Assembly (NCBI GenBank): GCA_965660955.1
Contig: CBFIBY010000057.1
Coordinates: 1-13,894, forward strand
Length of the DNA: 13,894 bases
DNA from: UBA2040 sp965660955
GTDB taxonomy: Bacteria; Bacteroidota; Bacteroidia; Flavobacteriales_D; Crocinitomicaceae
Direction of reading: 5' to 3'
Shown here: positions 8,018 to 13,894 of the stretch, piece by piece
Position numbering within the stretch: the stretch's first letter is position 1
How the letters are laid out: each line of letters begins with the position of its first letter
The notes under the pieces: model-generated
Seen by the model: only the letters and a program-made list of their open reading frames with translations
The model's database searches: none
Told to the model about the DNA's origin: nothing
Translations under genes and position numbers: made by a program

Positions 8018-8659
8018 TTATCGTTTACTCTTAAAGTAATGCGTGTAACCAAACCCTATTGTTAAGTATTGAGTAATCGTGTCAAAATTTGACGGATTAT
8101 AGGCTCCGTCAGACGCTAATCCGATTAACGTTGGACGAAATCCGAAATTTTGAATGACATATCCAATTGCCAATTTTATGGTCGTTTTTTCGTCTATCGT
8201 TAACATAAATCCAACTGTTGGCTCAATGTACAAACTACCCACTTCTCTAGGCTTTCCTTCATTTGCGATAATTGTATCCGACTTAAAATAATTGAGCGTA
8301 TAACCCATTTTTAAACCGACGTCAGTTCCGAAATTTGAAGAATGAAATTTCTCATGTCCCACCTTAAAAAATCCAGAGGGCATCATTACGCCACCTTTGT
8401 TCGTTTCGGCGATTTTAAATTCATTCAGTGTAAAATAACTGTAGTTCAAACCTAAACCAAAACACAAAGAATTATCTAACGTATATTGATAGTGAATGCT
8501 GGAATTAATTAATCCCTGCATGATTCCTTTGAATGATTCGTTTGCAATGTTTACGGGTAAACCAAAATTGACGTGAAAACTGGATTTTGGTGTAATATTT
8601 TGTCCATATGCCGCCGAAAAACACAGGCAAAACAAAAACGATACAACTATCTTAAACAT
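8018..8659 (-). CDS. Small outer-membrane beta-barrel protein
   Basis: A 213-residue exported protein with a clear signal peptide (1-19, MFKIVVSFLFCLCFSAAYG, cleavage before Q20). The mature part is a series of alternating amphipathic strands separated by turns, for example SSFHVNFGLPVNI (26-38), FGLGLNYSYFTL (67-78), NFGTDVGLKMGYTLNYF (109-125), SLYIEPTVGFMLTI (142-155), TIKLAIGYVIQNFGF (160-174) and YLTIGFGYTHYF (198-209). It ends close to the aromatic residue expected of a barrel protein, and the length fits an 8-strand barrel of the porin-like/OmpA-transmembrane type. I see no OmpA peptidoglycan-binding domain and no plug. It is too short and lacks recognisable motifs for a PorP/SprF partner. 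The function is unknown. The ATG start fits the signal peptide; the gene is transcribed divergently from the EamA transporter and has its own terminator. Confidence 0.85.
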   Translation of the reverse strand: MFKIVVSFLFCLCFSAAYGQNITPKSSFHVNFGLPVNIANESFKGIMQGLINSSIHYQYTLDNSLCFGLGLNYSYFTLNEFKIAETNKGGVMMPSGFFKVGHEKFHSSNFGTDVGLKMGYTLNYFKSDTIIANEGKPREVGSLYIEPTVGFMLTIDEKTTIKLAIGYVIQNFGFRPTLIGLASDGAYNPSNFDTITQYLTIGFGYTHYFKSKR

Positions 8660-8660
8660 G

Positions 8661-8708
8661 GCACAATTTTAAACGAAAATACGCAATTCTTGTTAAAATA
8701 TTGTGTGC
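8661..8708. promoter_or_regulatory. Imperfect inverted repeat in the divergent promoter region
   Basis: The gap between the barrel gene and the EamA gene (8660-8746) must hold promoters for both directions. GCACAATTTTAA (8661-8672) is nearly the reverse complement of TTAAAATATTGTGTGC (8693-8708), with two-base insertions in one arm. On the minus strand TATTTTCG overlaps it (one mismatch to TAnnTTTG), about 15 nt before the barrel ATG. It could be an operator or simply AT-rich chance pairing. Confidence 0.3.
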
Positions 8709-8746
8709 ATAAACCTCATTCTCTTTAAAAGCTAACAATACTTAAT

Positions 8747-9676
8747 TTGAAAGTTAACTTTGCAAACAAAAAGAGATTGGGAACGTCGAAGGGAATTCAA
8801 TACATTATTCTTTCTGGGCTTTGTTTTTTTGTCGTGAATTTCATGGTAAAAATTCTTGTCGGAAATTCTGGAGATTGGCTAAATCTTGATTTTCAAAAAT
8901 TCGGAGCACATGAATTGGTGTTTTTCCGCTCTGTTGTGTCTTTTTCCATTAGTGCCTATTTTGTTAAAAAGAGAAATCTTCCATTTTTAGGGAATAATAA
9001 AAAATGGCTCTTTATTCGTGGTTTTTCAGGTATAACTGCTCTAACCATTTTCTTTTTTACACTTCAAAATCTTCCACTAGCCATTTCTCTAGTAATCCAA
9101 TACCTCTCTCCTATTTTCACAGTCATTTTAACGGTTATTGTACTCAAAGAAAGAGTTTTAAAAGTGCAATGGTTGTTTATAATTTCAGCCTTTTCTGGAG
9201 TTGTTGTGATAGGCGTGAACAATCTATTGTATGATGGTGAACTAGAATTAAACACGACCTGGTTATTGCTTGGGGTGATGGCTTCGTTTTTTGCTGGAAT
9301 TGCCTATTTGGCGATTGTAAAACTTAAAACAACCGATTCTCCTGTTACCATAGTTATGTATTTCCCTATGCTCGCATTACCGATAATGGGCGTTTGGTGT
9401 ATGTTTGATTTCGTCATGCCTAGAGGTTGGGAATGGTTGATTCTTCTATTGATTGGCATATTCACGCAAATAGCACAAGTTTTAATGACGAAAGCTCTAC
9501 ACGCTGCCGACACAGCCAAGATAGTTCCTTTCAAATATTTAGGTGCAATTTATGGTTTGCTCGTTGGATGGTTTATTTTTGACGAACGATTAAATACTGT
9601 TTTGTTAATTGGGGTAACGTTAATTGTTGTTAGTGTTGTTGCAAATGGAGTGTTTCAGTACAAATCGAAAGCCTAA
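8747..9676 (+). CDS. EamA/DMT-family transporter
   Basis: A polytopic inner-membrane protein of 309 residues with the ten-helix layout of the drug/metabolite transporter superfamily: two EamA repeats of five helices (about 17-155 and 171-303). Helices are visible at about 18-37, 56-72, 87-105, 110-132, 141-159, 172-190, 199-221, 228-248, 262-277 and 285-303. Family hallmarks are the FFRSVVSF segment after helix 1, QYLSPIFTVIL (118-128) with a nearby KE (134-135) ending the first repeat, and the matching KYLGAIYG/FDE segment (263-280) in the second. Substrates range from amino acids to nucleotide precursors and cannot be predicted here. The frame opens with TTG at 8747-8749; no ATG occurs before M33, which would delete helix 1. 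A perfect -7 box inside the first codons (8755-8762) raises the possibility that a second TTG, at 8777-8779, is the true start. DUF58 follows after 18 nt. Confidence 0.93.
   Translation: MKVNFANKKRLGTSKGIQYIILSGLCFFVVNFMVKILVGNSGDWLNLDFQKFGAHELVFFRSVVSFSISAYFVKKRNLPFLGNNKKWLFIRGFSGITALTIFFFTLQNLPLAISLVIQYLSPIFTVILTVIVLKERVLKVQWLFIISAFSGVVVIGVNNLLYDGELELNTTWLLLGVMASFFAGIAYLAIVKLKTTDSPVTIVMYFPMLALPIMGVWCMFDFVMPRGWEWLILLLIGIFTQIAQVLMTKALHAADTAKIVPFKYLGAIYGLLVGWFIFDERLNTVLLIGVTLIVVSVVANGVFQYKSKA
8755..8762 (+). promoter_or_regulatory. Candidate -7 box (TAACTTTG) overlapping the 5' end of the EamA gene
   Basis: TAACTTTG matches the Bacteroidota -7 consensus TAnnTTTG exactly. It lies 8 nt inside the longest EamA frame, so if it is the promoter, transcription begins near 8769 and the TTG at 8777 becomes the start, with a very short leader. 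No TTG at the expected -33 distance was seen, which weakens the call. Confidence 0.4.
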
Positions 9677-9694
9677 AATTCATACATTTACAAC

Positions 9695-10612
9695 ATGAGT
9701 AATAAAATAGATCGCTTAAATCTGGCCCAATTTGGGAACATGGAATTGCTGGCAAAGCAGGTGGTTGAAGGATTTATTACCGGAATGCACAAAAGTCCCT
9801 TTCATGGCTTTTCTGTTGAATTTGCTGAACATAGATTATATAATAAAGGAGAATCTACGCGGCATATTGATTGGAAATTATTTGCACGTTCAGATAAAAT
9901 GTTTACCAAAAAGTATGAAGAAGAAACGAATCTCCGCTGTCAAATTGTAATTGACACATCGACTTCAATGTACTACCCAGTCGGTGCAGATAACAAGCTA
10001 AAATTCTCTGTTTACGCGGCGGCTTCATTAATTGAGTTGCTGAAAAGGCAGAGAGATGCTGTTGGTATTTCCTTTTTTAATGAAAAATTGGACTTACACA
10101 CAGAAGCCAAGTCTAGCCAAAGACATCACGTCTATTTGTATAGTGAATTGGAGAAATGTTTGGCTAATTACAGCGAGGAAAATAAAAAACAGACAAATTC
10201 GGAAGAAGCCTTGCATGCCATAGCCGAATTATGTCACAGAAGGTCATTGATCGTAATTTTCTCAGATTTATTGGATGATCCAGACAAAACCGACAGTTTG
10301 TTTGAAGCCTTGCAGCACATCAAGCACAACAAACATGAGATCATTCTTTTTCATGTAACGGACAAAAAAAATGAAATTGATTTTGATCTAGAAAATCGGC
10401 CTTACACCATGGTGGACATGGAAACAGGAGAAAAAATGCGTTTGCAACCCGCTGAAATAAAAGAGAAATATCAGAATGAAATTCAAAGCTATTTCAAGGA
10501 AATCGAAATGCGTTGCATTAAAGAACGAATTGATTTCATGCCTGCCGATATTTCAGAAGGATACGAGCAAATTCTATTAAAATATTTGATTAAGCGGCAG
10601 AAAATGGGTTGA
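9695..10612 (+). CDS. DUF58 domain (vWA-like) protein
   Basis: A 305-residue soluble protein. Residues 34-75 hold the DUF58 signature (SPFHGFSVEFAEHR at 34-47, YNKGESTRHIDWKLFAR at 49-65, KKYEEETN at 72-79). Next is a von Willebrand A-like core: strand CQIVIDTSTSM at 82-92 with a DxSxS-type metal site (D87, S89, S91 in sequence DTSTS), and LIVIFSDLLDD at 185-195 supplying the second metal-site aspartate. Family members typically partner with MoxR AAA+ ATPases and Bat proteins in stress tolerance or cofactor insertion. Here no moxR or bat gene is adjacent: the upstream neighbour is the transporter (18-nt gap) and the downstream neighbour is convergent. The ATG start is well placed. TACATTTA just before it is a one-mismatch -7 box, so the gene may have its own promoter. 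Confidence 0.93.
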   Translation: MSNKIDRLNLAQFGNMELLAKQVVEGFITGMHKSPFHGFSVEFAEHRLYNKGESTRHIDWKLFARSDKMFTKKYEEETNLRCQIVIDTSTSMYYPVGADNKLKFSVYAAASLIELLKRQRDAVGISFFNEKLDLHTEAKSSQRHHVYLYSELEKCLANYSEENKKQTNSEEALHAIAELCHRRSLIVIFSDLLDDPDKTDSLFEALQHIKHNKHEIILFHVTDKKNEIDFDLENRPYTMVDMETGEKMRLQPAEIKEKYQNEIQSYFKEIEMRCIKERIDFMPADISEGYEQILLKYLIKRQKMG

Positions 10613-10616
10613 TCGA

Positions 10617-10991
10617 TTAATGATCGTATTGTTTAGTCGCTAACAATACCAATGTACAGGCTTCCTGACAAATAATTCCTTTGGCTCGAGCTAAGTCATA
10701 CAACTCAGGGTTTTCTGTTCCCGGGTTAAAGATGATTCTTCTAGGACAAATATCTTTTAGCATAAAATCGTATAAATTCGGTTGATTCCTTGGACCAACG
10801 TACAGCGTAATTGTATCAATTTCATTTATAACTTGCTCTTCAGTTTCAAAGAGAACGCTATCCACCTGCCCCTTTCTCAATCCAAAAGCTTTAACAGGCT
10901 TATTGTTTGCCAAAAGCGCCTTTATTGCCTTATATGAGTACCGCAACGGGTTTTCCGACGCACCGATGACTAAAGTGTAAGTAGAATTCAT
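10617..10991 (-). CDS. CoA-binding (YccU-type Rossmann) protein
   Basis: A 124-residue single-domain protein of the CoA_binding_2 family, usually 120-145 residues. It has the Rossmann-like nucleotide-binding start TLVIGASENPLRYSYKAI (6-23), the FGLRKGQV strand-turn (36-43), DTITLYVGP (59-67), RRIIFNPGTENPELYD (84-99) with the conserved NPG, and the terminal ICQEACTLVLL (107-117), in which the cysteine-containing segment closes the CoA site. The cytosolic role of these proteins is poorly defined; binding of coenzyme A or a related nucleotide is family knowledge, not shown here. The ATG (10989-10991) overlaps the DUF4301 stop as ATGA, so the two are translationally coupled. The stop lies 4 nt from the stop of the convergent DUF58 gene, leaving no room for a separate terminator. 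Confidence 0.93.
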   Translation of the reverse strand: MNSTYTLVIGASENPLRYSYKAIKALLANNKPVKAFGLRKGQVDSVLFETEEQVINEIDTITLYVGPRNQPNLYDFMLKDICPRRIIFNPGTENPELYDLARAKGIICQEACTLVLLATKQYDH

Positions 10992-12388
10992 GATTTGTTA
11001 GGTTGGTGAATGGGTTGAAGCAAGTCGAGAATTGTTTTCACGGGACTAAAGATTTCATTAGGAACCTCAACAAATACAGTATTCCAATTCGCCATGGATC
11101 CATTCCAAAGTCCAGGTAGCTCACAATACTTGAGTTTTCTTCCCATGTATTCTTTGTTAACAACGAAATACTTTTCATCATCCACGTAATCTTTTAAATT
11201 GTATTTCTGGCCGTTAGCATCTGTTGTACTAAGGGCAATCATTACAGGATTAAAATGGGTGCTTTTTATCATCAACGATTGTTGATCTGTGGCAATTTGT
11301 GATTTTTCAACGATTTGTTTTGACAGTCGATTATTATCCTTTACCCAATACGGTCCACCACCCGGTTGACCAACATTTCTCACCATGCCGCAAACGCGAA
11401 TGGGTAGTTTTAATCGTTCAATAATCTCTTCATCAGACCAGTCAGCCAATTCAGAGGCATGAATTAATTCAAATTTTGTGTTGAATCTAATAAAGCCGTT
11501 TCGATCGAAATTCTGTAAGAATCGATTGATTGAATTTTGGGTTTCGTCCAATACGCTGATTAGTAATTGCCAATAACGCTGCGAAACCTTATGGTGATCC
11601 CAGTGCTGAATATTATCTATATTCTTAATCAAGATTATCTCTTCTCGGATATTATTCAAATTCCCCATTAAAGCACCGTGACCTGCTGGACGTTTGACAA
11701 ACTCATTGTTTTCATCCAATGCAGGCGTTCCATCTTCATTAAACGCAAACGCATCTGTTGAAGAATCCTGATATGAAAATCCTACTTGTCTCCCTGGACC
11801 ACTAAATTTCCTTAAATTTTGGATAGCTTCGTTAATTTCTTGTTCAAATTTCTCCTGAATCGTAAAATGCATTTGTTCAACCGTGAAATGAATGTTTTCA
11901 CCCTGTAAAATTTGTTCTTGAATCGGATTTAATACAAAATGACCCATTTTATGAAATGGAACCAAACCTTTTGGCTTTTCTCCCAATTGGAGTCCTTGAC
12001 CATTCAAGATATACATTACAACCTCCTTGGTATCGTAGTTTCCTGATGAAATCTTTTGTCGAAGTTCAAAAGGCAACAAGGTATAAAACGAAAAATCTTC
12101 CATGGAATTGAAGAAATGCTCCACCATGGCCGTATTTTCTTCATTCGGGTTCTCCAAATAGGCATACAAAAACTGAAACATTCGTGTTCCTGAACCCGAG
12201 GCAGGGATAAAAAAGGATATGCTACGGTTACTCTTTAGCCCAGTTTCAAGGAAATGCTGAATTTCAGATTCAGTGAACCTTAGAATACCATCTCCAATTC
12301 GACAAGGAGCAAATAAATCAATCTTCGGGTTACCCTTGATTGTATTTTCCTGCTGCTTTTGTCCTTCTACCGGTAATTTTCCTTCCAA
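10988..12388 (-). CDS. DUF4301 family protein, nucleotidyltransferase-like
   Basis: A cytosolic protein of 466 residues from the TTG start used here. Conserved blocks are FIPASGSGTRMFQFLY (60-75), which resembles the G-x-G-T-R-M signature of NDP-sugar pyrophosphorylases, EKPKGLVPFH (137-146, like the lysine/substrate loop of that fold), RPAGHGAL (233-240), RVCGMVRNVGQPGGGPYWV (331-349) and ELPGLWNGSMANWNTVFVEV (423-442). These fit DUF4301 (Bacteroidota, typically about 500 residues); a sugar-nucleotide or sugar-phosphate transferase activity is suggested by the motif and unproven. The start is uncertain. No ATG or GTG is available; the frame remains open from TTG (12386-12388) upstream to a stop at 12425-12427, and the extra residues (IKFTIQINEE) look like the family's N-terminal segment. 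GGAGGT at 12427-12432 is well spaced from ATA (12419-12421) or ATT (12416-12418). The downstream CoA-binding gene overlaps by 4 nt. Confidence 0.9.
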   Translation of the reverse strand: MEGKLPVEGQKQQENTIKGNPKIDLFAPCRIGDGILRFTESEIQHFLETGLKSNRSISFFIPASGSGTRMFQFLYAYLENPNEENTAMVEHFFNSMEDFSFYTLLPFELRQKISSGNYDTKEVVMYILNGQGLQLGEKPKGLVPFHKMGHFVLNPIQEQILQGENIHFTVEQMHFTIQEKFEQEINEAIQNLRKFSGPGRQVGFSYQDSSTDAFAFNEDGTPALDENNEFVKRPAGHGALMGNLNNIREEIILIKNIDNIQHWDHHKVSQRYWQLLISVLDETQNSINRFLQNFDRNGFIRFNTKFELIHASELADWSDEEIIERLKLPIRVCGMVRNVGQPGGGPYWVKDNNRLSKQIVEKSQIATDQQSLMIKSTHFNPVMIALSTTDANGQKYNLKDYVDDEKYFVVNKEYMGRKLKYCELPGLWNGSMANWNTVFVEVPNEIFSPVKTILDLLQPIHQPNKS

Positions 12389-12407
12389 TTCTTCGTTTAT
12401 TTGTATT

Positions 12408-13139
12408 GTGAACTTAATTATCGCTTACCTCCAATATCGATGGAGAACACTTTTTATTGTACGTAAAAAAGACACTTTTGTTGGCAGAATTGATGATTGT
12501 CATCAAAAAGTAAGCGAAAATATAGGTTTTGAACAGCAATTACAAGCCTTTAGGACACAAGCTAAACAGTCTAATGTAACCCTAAAAATTGAGGATTTTG
12601 GAGCAGGTTCTAAAAAACTGGGTAATCAAAGAAGAATTTCAGATATATACAAAACGAGCGTAGCATCGAAAAAATATCAGCGCTTGCTCTATTTTATTGC
12701 GCAAGAGTTTCAGAGCAAAAACATACTTGAAATGGGCACTTCACTTGGGTTTTCAACTGTATATCTGTCAGTAGCCTGTTCAGGCTCCGTAACAACTATA
12801 GAAGCGTGCAACGAAACGCACAAGGAAGCGATGAAATTGTTCGACAAAATGAAACTATCAAATGTCACCTTAATTCATTCCACATTTGTAGATTTTTTCC
12901 AAAACGAAAAACCTAGTCTTTATGACTTGGTTTTTATCGATGGACATCACGATGGTGAAGCATTGTTAAACTACGTGAAAACTCTTAAACCGCAATTAAC
13001 AAGCGAATCCATATTGGTCATTGACGATATACGATGGAGCAAAGGGATGTTCCTGGCTTGGACCACTCTTTGTGAAGATCCTTCCTTTTCTTCAAATGTT
13101 GATTTATTCCGAATGGGAATAGTGCAATTTAAAGGTTAA
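12408..13139 (+). CDS. Class I SAM-dependent methyltransferase (O-methyltransferase-like)
   Basis: A 243-residue Rossmann-fold methyltransferase. A short N-terminal helical part (about 1-60) leads to EDFGAGSKKLG (62-72), a segment I recall from a Flavobacteriales methyltransferase group. The catalytic core follows: SAM-binding motif I ILEMGTSLGFST (106-117), acidic strand-2 end TTIEAC (129-134), VFIDGHHDG (175-183) and LVIDDIRW (203-210), the pattern of O-methyltransferase families. The substrate is unknown. I chose GTG at 12408 because it opens NLIIAYLQYRWR, which resembles the normal N-terminus. The longer frame reaching to 12273 would run antisense through conserved DUF4301 coding and begins with implausible sequence. 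The 5' end lies 19 nt from the TTG of divergent DUF4301, or overlaps it if that gene starts at 12418. The stop is 10 nt from the convergent gene. Confidence 0.88.
   Translation: MNLIIAYLQYRWRTLFIVRKKDTFVGRIDDCHQKVSENIGFEQQLQAFRTQAKQSNVTLKIEDFGAGSKKLGNQRRISDIYKTSVASKKYQRLLYFIAQEFQSKNILEMGTSLGFSTVYLSVACSGSVTTIEACNETHKEAMKLFDKMKLSNVTLIHSTFVDFFQNEKPSLYDLVFIDGHHDGEALLNYVKTLKPQLTSESILVIDDIRWSKGMFLAWTTLCEDPSFSSNVDLFRMGIVQFKG
12427..12432 (-). promoter_or_regulatory. Possible Shine-Dalgarno (GGAGGT) for an extended DUF4301 start
   Basis: On the minus strand GGAGGT precedes ATA by 5 nt and ATT by 8 nt, both in the DUF4301 frame and both good ribosome-binding distances. Strong SD sites are uncommon in Bacteroidota, which makes this one noticeable. 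The same bases are inside the coding strand of the divergent methyltransferase (codons for Ala-Tyr-Leu-Gln), so coincidence is possible. Confidence 0.35.
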
Positions 13140-13149
13140 GCTGTGCTGA

Positions 13150-13894
13150 TTAGTAAGAAGTGTGTAACAAATCTAATAATTCGGGACGTTCATGGATTAT
13201 TTGACGAGACTGCTCAGGTAAATCGGCAACGTCTAATCGATCAGAATGGGCTTTTTCCATAATAGGTTCAACACTTGAAATCGTCGCAGAACGAGAGATT
13301 TCTGATCCGTTATTAAAATAAATATTTGTTGTAGCAGGAACTGTAGCTGATGAACCTGTAAAGGCAAAGTTGGTTGTAGTATTTGAAACCTCAATTACCT
13401 CTTCTAACAAGATATCAGCCTCTGCCTCCGTTACAAACGCTTTCCCGTCGTACGGTCCTGTCGTTGGCACTTCTGCCGTTAATTTTGGCGCGGGTGCAAT
13501 CTCTACATTCATTCCTGAAGTGGATCCTGGTCCAGATTGTTCAACTTCACTTTCAGATTGTTCGACAACTTTTTCTGGGACGCTTTTTTCCTTATTCGAC
13601 TTTTTCTGAGTTGCTTCATTTTGAGCAACTAAAGTGGACTTGTCCGAAGAATTAAAAAGTGGATACACCAAGAAAACAGCCAATAGTATCGCGGCCACCG
13701 CTGCTCCCGCTCGCAACCACAGATAAATTACTTTCTTATTGTTCTGTTTTTGCGTGGTTGCACCTCCACCACTCGCCATTGCGGCTCCTGCTGGATAGGT
13801 TGCAGCAAAAGTATCCATCAGCGTTGTTTTTAATTGAGGGCTTGGTGCGACATCTGTATTCAAAAGAGGTGCACTCGCAATGATTTGTTTCATT
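13150..13894 (-). CDS. Single-pass membrane protein, anti-sigma-factor-like (5' end cut by window)
   Basis: The frame is open to the right edge, so the methionine at 13891-13893 is probably internal and the N-terminus lies outside the window; 247 residues are visible. Features in order: a segment with PSPQLKTTLMDTF (17-29), resembling the juxtamembrane stretch of RskA/FecR-type anti-sigma factors ('P-P-x-x-L-K/R...'); a Gly/Ala-rich linker; one transmembrane helix (about 55-80, YLWLRAGAAVAAILLAVFLV); then a periplasmic part with a charged Lys/Glu/Ser-rich linker (about 85-120) and a Thr/Asn-rich region. It ends in a charged segment, RLDVADLPEQSRQIIHERPE (219-238), probably helical. If this is an anti-sigma factor, the sigma-binding zinc-finger domain and an ECF sigma gene should be just upstream, beyond the window. 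I cannot confirm the family. Confidence 0.6.
   Translation of the reverse strand, partial: MKQIIASAPLLNTDVAPSPQLKTTLMDTFAATYPAGAAMASGGGATTQKQNNKKVIYLWLRAGAAVAAILLAVFLVYPLFNSSDKSTLVAQNEATQKKSNKEKSVPEKVVEQSESEVEQSGPGSTSGMNVEIAPAPKLTAEVPTTGPYDGKAFVTEAEADILLEEVIEVSNTTTNFAFTGSSATVPATTNIYFNNGSEISRSATISSVEPIMEKAHSDRLDVADLPEQSRQIIHERPELLDLLHTSY

Noticed and set aside
8018..8659. Barrel protein as a PorP/SprF partner of the T9SS cargo
   Set aside because: At 213 residues it is much shorter than the roughly 300-residue PorP/SprF family, and I see none of that family's motifs; only the adjacency is suggestive.
12273..12407. Upstream extension of the methyltransferase frame to an ATG at 12273
   Set aside because: It runs antisense through the conserved 5' part of DUF4301, and its residues look non-protein-like; GTG at 12408 gives a normal start.
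12408..12560. Frameshift in the methyltransferase N-terminus
   Set aside because: I checked the other two frames for a better match to the usual N-terminal helix; they hit stops or give no coherent sequence, whereas the current frame is continuous and plausible.
13370..13883. Plus-strand open frames antisense to the anti-sigma-like gene
   Set aside because: Low-complexity shadows of the minus-strand Ser/Thr/Glu-rich coding sequence; the minus frame has a membrane helix and a sensible composition.
1..13894. CRISPR arrays, insertion sequences, tRNA/rRNA genes, phage or defence genes
   Set aside because: No evenly spaced direct repeats, transposase motifs, terminal inverted repeats or cloverleaf sequences were seen on either strand by eye.

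Overview
The window looks like an ordinary chromosomal segment of a member of the Bacteroidota, most likely order Flavobacteriales and possibly near Crocinitomicaceae/Fluviicola (an inference from protein character; no marker gene proves it). Supporting signs are the AT-rich sequence, a secreted protein with a type IX secretion (T9SS) type-B C-terminal domain, Bacteroidota-restricted families (DUF4301 and a DUF6913-like protein), near absence of Shine-Dalgarno sites, and octamers matching the Bacteroidota -7 box TAnnTTTG. I see no mobile element, CRISPR array, tRNA, rRNA or phage gene.

Layout. Positions 1-8659 are a leftward run: a DHH-family nanoRNase/pAp phosphatase (nrnA, cut by the window edge), dapA (lysine/peptidoglycan precursor synthesis), a small DUF6913-like protein, ligA (NAD-dependent DNA ligase), prmC (release factor glutamine methyltransferase), a 949-residue secreted protein with a nidogen-like (NIDO) domain, tandem repeats and a T9SS type-B sorting domain, and a small outer-membrane beta-barrel protein. 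The ligA/DUF6913 overlap and the 4-nt prmC-ligA gap suggest a housekeeping operon prmC-ligA-DUF6913-dapA. A clear intrinsic terminator separates the barrel gene from the NIDO gene. A hairpin lies between the NIDO gene and prmC and covers the prmC start.

From 8747 two rightward genes follow: an EamA/DMT transporter and an orphan DUF58 (vWA-like) protein. They converge on a leftward pair, DUF4301 then a CoA-binding protein, coupled by an ATGA overlap. A rightward class I SAM-dependent methyltransferase diverges from DUF4301 with essentially no intergenic space. The right edge holds a leftward single-pass membrane protein resembling an anti-sigma factor, without its N-terminus.

How they work together: the left half mixes core metabolism and information processing with cell-surface proteins. 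The NIDO protein is expected to leave through the T9SS and stay on the surface or be released. The most interesting points are the NIDO/T9SS-B protein with its roughly 156-residue internal duplication, the DUF4301/CoA-binding pair, the probable non-ATG start of DUF4301 (ATT or ATA behind GGAGGT, or TTG) with divergently overlapping 5' ends, and several TTG starts. I found no convincing new defence or mobile system.
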